Positions 8,112-13,954 of a stretch of DNA of 26,811 nt are shown here, piece after piece. Made by a program: the position numbers and the translations under genes. Under the pieces are notes generated by a model, which saw nothing but the letters and a program-made list of their open reading frames with translations, was not told where the DNA came from and made no database searches. The stretch's first letter is position 1, and each line of letters starts with the position of its first letter. Source of the DNA: Planctomycetales bacterium (lineage in GTDB: Bacteria; Planctomycetota; Phycisphaerae; SM23-33); assembly GCA_030642005.1 (NCBI GenBank), contig DAOWOP010000009.1, positions 1 to 26,811 on the forward strand. The letters are read 5' to 3'.

Positions 8112-8182
8112 TCCCGGCAATTGAAGAAGAAAAGGTGGGACTCCGCGGAGTTTACCCCTTGGGGGCTTCGTCCCAGCCTACT
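8085..8182. repeat. AGTAGGCTGGGACGAAGC inverted repeat between lpxA and ymdB homologue
   Basis: AGTAGGCTGGGACGAAGC (8085-8102) is the perfect complement of 8165-8182. Inside lies a second, imperfect pair (GCGGAGCGTAGTCCC against GGGACTCCGCGG). The structure joins the convergent 3' ends of lpxA and the ymdB homologue and could act as a two-way terminator or mRNA end protector, although no U-tract follows it. The lpxA stop is in the left arm. Confidence 0.85.
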
Positions 8183-8187
8183 CACTT

Positions 8188-9033
8188 TTATTCTTCGTGT
8201 CCTTTGTGGTTCGAATTTTTTCCCTCTTCGGTAACGACCTGTCCGGCGGCTTTGATCTCGACCCGTTCGACGGATTCAGCCCGCCCGGTGGCCGGATCTA
8301 CCGTCGCGACTATACCGCACAGCCGCACGTCGTCCTTGGCTACCTGGAACGGCGTCGGCATCGAGGTCGTCAGGGCGTAAAGGACGCGGTCCTTCATCCG
8401 GCCAAGAACGCTGTCGTAAGGTCCGGTCATGCCGACGTCGGAAATGTAGGCAGTGCCGCCGTCGAGCACGCGTGCGTCGGCGGTCGGGATGTGCGTGTGC
8501 GTGCCGAAGACCACGCTGGCCCGCCCGTTGCAATGCCAGCCCATGGCGACCTTTTCGCTGGAGGCCTCGGCGTGGAAATCAATTACACGAACCTTCACAG
8601 GCTCCGGCATCTCACTGAAAATTTCCTCAATCGCCGACCACGGCGAATCGGCCGGTTTCATAAACATCTGTCCCAGCAGGCAGGCGACGCCAACCTGGTG
8701 CTTGCCTGACTTTGTCGGCACGACAGTCCACTTCCGCCCGACGGCGCGGGCGGAAATGTTGGCAGGGCGAACAATCCGCTCGGAATGGCTCAACGACTCG
8801 GTTATCTCGCGCTTGCGGTACACGTGGTCGCCCAGCGTTACCACGTCCACGCCGCAGTGGAGCAGTTTATTGAACATCGCCGGCGTCAGCCCGCTGCCGC
8901 CGGTGGCGTTCTCTGCGTTGCAGACGACAAGATCGATCCGGCGCTGCTTGATAAGTTCCGGCAACAGTTCCGCCACCGCCACACGCCCGCACTTGCCGAC
9001 TACATCACCAATACAAAGAATTGCTATTGACAT
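8188..9033 (-). CDS. ymdB: YmdB-family metallophosphoesterase (cyclic nucleotide phosphodiesterase-like)
   Basis: The 281-residue protein matches the YmdB family, dimetal phosphoesterases of which the Bacillus member hydrolyses 2',3'-cyclic nucleotides. Motifs in order are 'CIGDVVGKCGR' (D10), 'VVCNAENATGGSG', 'VTLGDHVYRKREI', 'VIDFHAEASSEK', 'VVFGTHTHIPTADARV' and 'SDVGMTGPYDSVLG'. The usual GNH motif reads GDH (D69, H70), a change at a metal-site Asn. The C-terminal seven residues NHKGHEE and the TAA are encoded by a CACAAAGGACACGAAG-type repeat. It is a single gene convergent with lpxA. The ATG at 9033 has only a weak upstream purine run. Family assignment is secure; the substrate is not. 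Confidence 0.9.
   Translation of the reverse strand: MSIAILCIGDVVGKCGRVAVAELLPELIKQRRIDLVVCNAENATGGSGLTPAMFNKLLHCGVDVVTLGDHVYRKREITESLSHSERIVRPANISARAVGRKWTVVPTKSGKHQVGVACLLGQMFMKPADSPWSAIEEIFSEMPEPVKVRVIDFHAEASSEKVAMGWHCNGRASVVFGTHTHIPTADARVLDGGTAYISDVGMTGPYDSVLGRMKDRVLYALTTSMPTPFQVAKDDVRLCGIVATVDPATGRAESVERVEIKAAGQVVTEEGKNSNHKGHEE
8191..8211 (-). repeat. CCACAAAGGACACGAAG-family repeat inside the ymdB-homologue 3' end
   Basis: Read on the minus strand, CCACAAAGGACACGAAG runs straight into the TAA stop and encodes NHKGHEE. This sequence type recurs across bacterial genomes (recollection), and the tail is not part of the YmdB fold. Confidence 0.65.
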
Positions 9034-9112
9034 TTTTTTACTTTCAATAGAACCGTGGAGAACAAGTGATTATACGCATTTACCGGCTCCGGCCAAGGAG
9101 GAAACGAATAAT

Positions 9113-9208
9113 GTCTAATGACCAATTACCAATGACCAATCAATGACCAATGACTGATGCCCAATGTCTAAAAAATCACGGCGATGATTTTAGGCATTAG
9201 TATTACTA
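9113..9208. repeat. CCAATGA-family degenerate array with short complementary remnant
   Basis: TCTAATGACCAATTACCAATG and related units run to about 9175. TTAGGCATTAGTATTAC (near 9192-9208) is partly complementary. A second TATTAGGCATTATGGTC copy lies near 9474-9490, which could be the outer right arm enclosing the CGAAATCCG pair. Confidence 0.55.
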
Positions 9209-9272
9209 CGCAACTTTATATTTACGGAGACCCACAACATCTTTCAATGAAATTGATTACGAAATAATCGTC

Positions 9273-9435
9273 AAATCCGAAATCCGAATATCGAAATCCG
9301 AAACAAATTCGAAATTTGAAATCCGAATGTTCCAAACACTCTGATTATCGAGTGTGGCAGTTTTTGTTTTGAACATTGAAGTTTTAGGGTTTCGATATTG
9401 TTTCGTATTTCGGATTTTGTGCTTCGGATTTCAGC
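9273..9435. repeat. CGAAATCCGAA-family inverted repeat, arms about 9273-9330 and 9390-9435
   Basis: The left arm repeats AAATCCGAA and ATCGAAATCCGAAAC. The right arm holds the complement (TTTCGATATTGTTTCG, ATTTCGGATTTTG, CTTCGGATTTCAG). ACACTC (9336-9341) and GAGTGT (9350-9355) form a small central hairpin followed by T-rich sequence. The 512-base gap 9034-9545 contains these repeats and no convincing gene. Confidence 0.65.
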
Positions 9436-9545
9436 ATCGAACGCCATTTTATGAAAGCAAGTTTCGTTGTAGTATTAGGCATTATGGTCGGACGGTTCTT
9501 GTAGTAGTGCAACCGGGGTGGTATTTTGCCGATTAAGGAATCCTG

Positions 9546-11291
9546 ATGATAGCCCTTCACATAACACACGAAGCCGTTGAGAAGATGGGCGGGATCGGCG
9601 CGGTCATCGCCGGGCTGGTAACGTCGGCTGACTACCGGCAGGCCTTCGGACGGACCGTTCTGATTGGGCCGGTATTTATGACCGACCGGACGGGGGCCGA
9701 GAGGTTCGGGCCGGACGGCGAGGTCCTCTACAGCAGCATCGACGGCATAGATACCGCCGACTGGGCCGACAAGTTCAGGCCCGTCGAGCAGGCGTACGAG
9801 GTGGGGATTGTCTATGGGACCCGCCGAATCAACGACGGTGATTCAACCGTCCCTGCCGAGGTCGAGGTCCTCCTGGTGGATGTATTCCGTTGCAACCCCG
9901 ACCGGCTGAACCGTTTCAAGTCCGAGTTGTTCAGAAGGTTCTCTGTGCCGTCGGACGAGTTCGAGCACATCTGGGAGTTCGAGCAGTACGTTCGCCTGGC
10001 CGAGCCTGCCTGGGAGGCGATGCGCGTCATAGGCTGCGACGGCGGTCCGAACGAGCAGGCGGTCCTTTTTTCGCACGAGTACATGGGCCTGCCGACGGCC
10101 TTGAAGGCGGTGATGGATTCGCGGGCCCAGGTGCGGACCGTTTTTTACGCCCACGAGGTCGCTTCGGTCCGGCGGATCGTCGAGATGCACCCTGCCCACG
10201 ACCTGATGTTCTACAACCTTCTGGCCTCGGCTGAAAAGACCGGAAAAGGGCTTGAGGATTTCTTCCCGGAAATTCGCGACAATTTCAAGCATCCGATGAT
10301 AAAGTCAGCCCGCTACTGCGACGCGATCTTCGCAGTCGGCGATTTCGTCGGGCGGGAGATGTGGTTCCTCCAGCCGGACTGCGAAAAAATGGTGGTGGAA
10401 ATGGTATATAACGGCGTTCCCGCCATTTCGCCGACACTTTCCAGACGGCAGGAACACCGCAGCCGGATGAAACAGTACGCCAAAAACCTCGTCGGCTTCG
10501 AGCCGGATTATATCTTCACTCACGTCGCCCGCCCGGTGTTGAGCAAGGGCATCTGGCGCGACCTGCGTATTCTTCACGAACTGGCTGAACAACTGGCCCG
10601 CGAGGGCCGATCCGCCGTCTATTTCATGCTCGGCACGCTGGCGGGGCGCCGCCGGGAAAAGGACATTCTGTCAATGGAGAGCGACTACGGCTGGCCGGTG
10701 CATCACCGGAAGGGCTATCCGGATATATGCAACGGCGAAGAGGTCGTGGCCGAGTTGTTCGAGGATTTTAATCAGCATCACGAAGCCGTTAAGGTCGTCC
10801 TGGTCAATCAGTTCGGCTGGCAGCGCGACCGCTGCGGACGGCGGATGCCGGAGGAAATGACCTTCACCGATGTCCACATGGGTACGGATGTCGAATTCGG
10901 GCTGAGCGTTTATGAGCCTTTCGGCATAAGCCAACTGGAGCCGCTGGGGGCTGGCGCGATATGCGTGGTCTCGAACGTCTGCGGGTGTGTCGGGCTGCTG
11001 CTGCGGTGCACCGGCGGCGACATGCCGGCGAATATCCTGGTTGGCGATTTCATTCGTGTCCCTGCCGCTTCAACGTCCGCCGACGCTTTGCGAATAGGCC
11101 TTGCCGAGCGCGACGCCGTCGAAACAACCGAGTCAAAACGCCTCGCCCGCCGACTCACTGAACGACTGCCGAAGAGCGAAGCCGACATATCCGACCTGCT
11201 TGCCGCCGGCTCAACACTGGGCCAAAAAATCACATGGGAGCGAACCGTCGCCGATTTCTTCCTCCCGGCGGTCGCACGGATGTGCGAGTAA
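9546..11291 (+). CDS. GT-B glycosyltransferase, GT3-like glycogen synthase
   Basis: The 581-residue retaining GT-B enzyme probably adds glucose from a nucleotide sugar to an alpha-glucan. The N-terminal domain opens 'HITHEAVEKMGGIGAV' (K13-x-G-G16, the sugar-nucleotide loop), followed by 'VLIGPVF'. The C-terminal domain has 'VARPVLSKGIWRDLRILHEL' and the E-x7-E motif 'EPFGISQLE' (E457, E465) in 'SVYEPFGISQLEPLGAGA'. 'FYNLLASAEK' and the YEPFG/E-x7-E region resemble the GT3 family known from animals and fungi more than GlgA (GT5), although the opening motif is common to both. There is no signal peptide. ATG 9546 has AAGGA six bases upstream. It is a single gene convergent with nth across a hairpin. 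Fold is confident; acceptor and donor are inferred. Confidence 0.78.
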   Translation: MIALHITHEAVEKMGGIGAVIAGLVTSADYRQAFGRTVLIGPVFMTDRTGAERFGPDGEVLYSSIDGIDTADWADKFRPVEQAYEVGIVYGTRRINDGDSTVPAEVEVLLVDVFRCNPDRLNRFKSELFRRFSVPSDEFEHIWEFEQYVRLAEPAWEAMRVIGCDGGPNEQAVLFSHEYMGLPTALKAVMDSRAQVRTVFYAHEVASVRRIVEMHPAHDLMFYNLLASAEKTGKGLEDFFPEIRDNFKHPMIKSARYCDAIFAVGDFVGREMWFLQPDCEKMVVEMVYNGVPAISPTLSRRQEHRSRMKQYAKNLVGFEPDYIFTHVARPVLSKGIWRDLRILHELAEQLAREGRSAVYFMLGTLAGRRREKDILSMESDYGWPVHHRKGYPDICNGEEVVAELFEDFNQHHEAVKVVLVNQFGWQRDRCGRRMPEEMTFTDVHMGTDVEFGLSVYEPFGISQLEPLGAGAICVVSNVCGCVGLLLRCTGGDMPANILVGDFIRVPAASTSADALRIGLAERDAVETTESKRLARRLTERLPKSEADISDLLAAGSTLGQKITWERTVADFFLPAVARMCE

Positions 11292-11299
11292 AGAAGGGC

Positions 11300-11375
11300 A
11301 TAGGGCGTAGGGAAATAGGGTAACAAACCTGGTGTTTTTTCCCTACGCCCTATACCCTACGCCCTACACCCTATC
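11300..11375. repeat. ATAGGGCGTAGGG-family inverted repeat at convergent gene ends
   Basis: ATAGGGCGTAGGGAAA (11300-11315) pairs perfectly with 11338-11353, leaving a 22-base loop. Further CCCTA-type units continue on the right to about 11375 and encode the last residues and TAG stop of nth. It could serve as a shared terminator-like hairpin for the glycogen synthase and nth, although no U-tract follows in either direction. Confidence 0.8.
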
Positions 11376-12013
11376 CTTGGGCATAACTTGCTGACGCCGC
11401 AGCCGTTGCAGTCGGGCTTGCGGGCGGTGCAGACGGCCCGGCCATGGAAGATCAATAAATGTGAAAAGACAACCCAGTTTTTCCGAGGAACTAATTCCAT
11501 CAGGTCTTTTTCGATTTTTACCGGGTCTTTGTGCTTTGATAACCCCAACCGCTGCGAAAGCCGCCGGACGTGCGTATCGACGGCAATGCCTTCATTCTTC
11601 CCGAAAGCGTCGCCGAGGACGACATTGGCCGTCTTTCGCGCCACGCCGGGCAGCGACAGCAGGTCTTCCATGTTGTCGGGGACTTTGCCGCCGAAGTCGT
11701 CGATGAGTCTTTTTGCCGTTGCGATGATGTTCCTGGCCTTGTTGCGATAGAATCCGGTGGTGCGGATTTCCTGCTCGAATACTTTTTGTCGGGCCTTGGC
11801 GAAGTCGCCGGTCGATTTGTATTTTCTGAACAGGTCTTTCGTAACGATATTAACGCGCACGTCGGTGCATTGAGCCGACAGTATCGTCGCGACGAGCAGT
11901 TGCAGGGGATTTCGATGGCGCAGCGCGGTCTTTGCGTCGGGATAGAGTTTCTTCAGCGAGGCCGTAATCCTGGCTGCGCGTTTCTTCCTGTCGGTTTTGG
12001 ATTCCCTGGGCAT
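11357..12013 (-). CDS. nth: Endonuclease III (DNA glycosylase/AP lyase)
   Basis: It removes oxidised pyrimidines and cleaves the abasic site in base-excision repair. The 218-residue HhH-GPD protein shows the helix-hairpin-helix 'LPGVARKTANVV' with catalytic K127, 'VDTHVRR' with D146, and the [4Fe-4S] loop C195-x6-C202-x2-C205-x5-C211. The ATG at 12013 lies nine bases after the lipoprotein gene stop, so the two are probably co-transcribed. Natural sequence seems to end at about the last cluster Cys: the final residues (RIGCRA) and the stop are encoded by an AGGGTGTAGGGCGTAG repeat. All catalytic residues are intact, so the enzyme should be active. Confidence 0.95.
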   Translation of the reverse strand: MPRESKTDRKKRAARITASLKKLYPDAKTALRHRNPLQLLVATILSAQCTDVRVNIVTKDLFRKYKSTGDFAKARQKVFEQEIRTTGFYRNKARNIIATAKRLIDDFGGKVPDNMEDLLSLPGVARKTANVVLGDAFGKNEGIAVDTHVRRLSQRLGLSKHKDPVKIEKDLMELVPRKNWVVFSHLLIFHGRAVCTARKPDCNGCGVSKLCPRIGCRA

Positions 12014-12022
12014 GGTTTTCGC

Positions 12023-13192
12023 CTATTTATCGGCCTTGTCGGAGGTTGGTTGTGTTGCTGTTTGGGTGGTAGGCGGGATGAGCGGGCGGATTACCAGTTT
12101 TTTCTGACTATCAAATTCTGCGATGCGTTTTCCGTCGGGGGATATCATCGAGTCCCCTACAGGGTTATAAGGGGGCCGACTTTGAGCAGTCTGCCACGGT
12201 CTTATCTGTAGTAAAACGTGGTCCGTCATCGTACCGCAAACGGCAAACCGCCGTCGATCGATCCGCCATGTAATGTCTAGATTGGGATCGGATTGGAAAG
12301 TTTCATTGAACTTTCGACTTAGATTCAGTATTTCGAGGTTCGCGGGGTTCAATAATATTGCCTGGTAACGTGAATTCTTGTTATATGGCACCCCGGCCCA
12401 ACTGACGCAAAGTGCTTCCGAATTGTCCGGGTTCCAAACCGCCCGGATAAGCCCGTGATTCTTCTGCCCGAAAGAAATAACCGTCTTCGCAGACGAATCC
12501 AGCAATCTAAGTTGCCCTTTGATTTCGAAGATGGCGTAATGGCCATTGGGCGACCAACTTTCCAGAGGCCACCAATCTTGTATCAGACCGCCCGGTTCTT
12601 CGAAGTCCTTATCCGCATGAATGGCCAGACGCTTGTTGCGGGGCTGATGGATGTTCTGATGCCAAAGGGTTCTTTCGTAAATCCATCCTCCGGGAATATT
12701 CCAGCCGAACCTGGTGGTGTCGATGGTCCCATAAGCGATTTCCTCGTTGTTCAGCCAGCAAAGGGAAGTAATCACGACTTCTCCGGAGGTTATGCGTCGA
12801 GATTTACGGCTGGCTTGGTCAATGATGGTGATTGTGCTTCTGGTGACGGCCGCCAGATGGCGAGAATCCGGCGAGAATACCAGGTCGACAAGCCCGAAAT
12901 CCGGGCCGGTGAAGAATTCACCGGTTCTGGCGAAAACTTTTATGCTTTCCTGGTGGTTGGGAGACTCAACGGAGCACCAGCGAACGTATTGGGTTTCGGC
13001 ACTTGCCATAGTGCAACTCATAAAATCGCCCCAGAGTAGATCAGACCAGCCGTAGGCTACCGTTTGCCCATCCGGAGAAAAAACGGGAGGGTGGCGCACG
13101 TGGCTCATGTCCTTAATGCCGCACCCGCCGAGCGTGGCGGCGAGGCAAAGCAGAAGGACAAGAAAAACGCCGGTTTTCTTCCTTTGCAGCAT
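12023..13192 (-). CDS. Predicted lipoprotein with TolB/WD40-like beta-propeller repeats
   Basis: The 389-residue product starts with a lipoprotein signal: basic 'MLQRKKTG', a hydrophobic run, and lipobox L-G-G-C with the lipidated Cys at 24. The rest shows recurring propeller-like units: 'PPVFSPDGQTVAYGW', 'DLVFSPDSRHLAAV', 'LCWLNNEEIAYG', 'ESWSPNGHYAIFEIKGQLRLLD', 'AVWNPDNSEALCVSW' and 'SMISPDGKRIAEFD'. Such folds usually bind proteins or ligands in the periplasm or at the cell envelope; I do not recognise a specific role. GGGAGG lies five bases before the ATG at 13192. The gene follows the MntA-HepT module and the 23-codon fragment on the same strand and precedes nth. A Thr/Gln/Pro tail ends the protein. 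Base use looks less GC-rich than in the fusion gene. Confidence 0.75.
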   Translation of the reverse strand: MLQRKKTGVFLVLLLCLAATLGGCGIKDMSHVRHPPVFSPDGQTVAYGWSDLLWGDFMSCTMASAETQYVRWCSVESPNHQESIKVFARTGEFFTGPDFGLVDLVFSPDSRHLAAVTRSTITIIDQASRKSRRITSGEVVITSLCWLNNEEIAYGTIDTTRFGWNIPGGWIYERTLWHQNIHQPRNKRLAIHADKDFEEPGGLIQDWWPLESWSPNGHYAIFEIKGQLRLLDSSAKTVISFGQKNHGLIRAVWNPDNSEALCVSWAGVPYNKNSRYQAILLNPANLEILNLSRKFNETFQSDPNLDITWRIDRRRFAVCGTMTDHVLLQIRPWQTAQSRPPYNPVGDSMISPDGKRIAEFDSQKKLVIRPLIPPTTQTATQPTSDKADK

Positions 13193-13200
13193 GTCAACCT

Positions 13201-13231
13201 CCCGCTTTGTGTTCGCGTTGTTCGCGGCTTC
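13201..13231 (-). repeat. CGCGAA-family repeat, lone copy upstream of lipoprotein gene
   Basis: Read on the minus strand, AGCCGCGAACAACGCGAAC followed by ACAAA matches 7092-7113 with about two mismatches. It sits directly between the 23-codon fragment and the ribosome site of the lipoprotein gene, so it lies in or near that gene's leader. Confidence 0.6.
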
Positions 13232-13303
13232 CTATCCGGACAAGAAGAAGTCGATTTTTTCGGCTGCGTTTCGGCCTGATGCGATTACGGTGACGACGCT
13301 CAT
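13232..13303 (-). pseudogene. 23-codon fragment matching the 3' end of the oxidoreductase-GltD fusion gene
   Basis: The ATG (13303-13301) overlaps the hepT stop as ATGA, with AGGAG just upstream, and the frame runs to TAG at 13232. Its core IASGRNAAEKID matches IASGRKAAEKID near the C-terminus of the fusion protein (about 13994-14029). At DNA level the 36 bases differ at only three positions, with 9 of 12 third-codon bases identical, so this is a recent copy and not convergence. It is most likely a displaced or duplicated gene tail left by insertion of the MntA-HepT module. It could still be translated by coupling to hepT. Confidence 0.65.
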
Positions 13304-13644
13304 TTCTCCTGTTCTAGGAGTTTTTGCAAAAGGCTTACCAGCGGCGGAAGGTTGTTTTGTGTCGTATCCCATACAATGTTCACATCGACCCCAAAATAAA
13401 TATGTACCACGACATTTCGGAAATCCCGCATCAATCTCCACGGAATTTCAGAATGTGCGTCCGTTACTTCAACAGGGACATTATTAGCGGCCTCGCCGAT
13501 GATGATCATGTTGCGAACAACAGCATCTATGGTTTTTCGGTCGCCACAGAATGTTTCGTAATCCATGCCGGCTGTGTACTCCCGGATAACCTCTATGGAT
13601 TCAAGGATATCCCTTATCCGCATTTTCCAGTCTCTAGGCGGCAT
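13300..13644 (-). CDS. hepT: HepT-like toxin (HEPN domain RNase)
   Basis: The 114-residue all-helical HEPN protein of the DUF86/HepT type is the toxin of the MntA-HepT system, a ribonuclease that studied MntA partners silence by AMPylating a Tyr. The defining R-x4-H-x-Y motif is present as R76 'NVVV' H81-I-Y83, in 'RDFRNVVVHIYFGVD'. The start ATG at 13644 lies inside the last codons of mntA (11-base overlap), a normal arrangement that couples antitoxin to toxin. The length is typical and no residue is missing. It probably acts in addiction or phage defence. The HEPN assignment is confident; activity is inferred. Confidence 0.9.
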   Translation of the reverse strand: MPPRDWKMRIRDILESIEVIREYTAGMDYETFCGDRKTIDAVVRNMIIIGEAANNVPVEVTDAHSEIPWRLMRDFRNVVVHIYFGVDVNIVWDTTQNNLPPLVSLLQKLLEQEK

Positions 13645-13930
13645 AGATCGCCTCCTTTAGTATCTGCCCCCTCATTTCTTTCCGAAGCGCATTGGGTGTT
13701 GCAAGATCAACCTTGCAGCCGAGAATTTCCTCAAGAAAGTGCATCAGGCGGATAAACTCGAAAAGCCCCACAGTCTTGCCTTCTTGGAATTCCACCAGCA
13801 CATCAATGTCGCTGGCTTCCGTGGCTTCGTTCCTTGCGACCGAGCCGAAGATGGCAAGGGACTTGACCGAGAAGTCTTTAAGACGTTCCTGATTCACCGC
13901 CAGGATTTTCAGGGCCTCATCGCGCTTCAT
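13634..13930 (-). CDS. mntA: MntA-like antitoxin (minimal nucleotidyltransferase)
   Basis: The 98-residue minimal nucleotidyltransferase is the antitoxin of a HEPN-MNT pair; studied members transfer AMP to the HepT Tyr. The motif GS-x10-D-x-D is complete: G29-S30 in 'IFGSVARNEATEASDIDVL', D41 and D43, and a third acid D75 in 'CKVDLATP'. ATG 13930 has GGAGTG a suitable distance upstream and starts 24 bases after the stop of the fusion gene, so it may share that gene's transcript. Codon and base use appear less GC-rich than in the fusion gene, consistent with acquisition. It overlaps hepT by 11 bases. Confidence 0.9.
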   Translation of the reverse strand: MKRDEALKILAVNQERLKDFSVKSLAIFGSVARNEATEASDIDVLVEFQEGKTVGLFEFIRLMHFLEEILGCKVDLATPNALRKEMRGQILKEAIYAA

Positions 13931-13954
13931 ATCACACTCCGCGTAACATCTACC

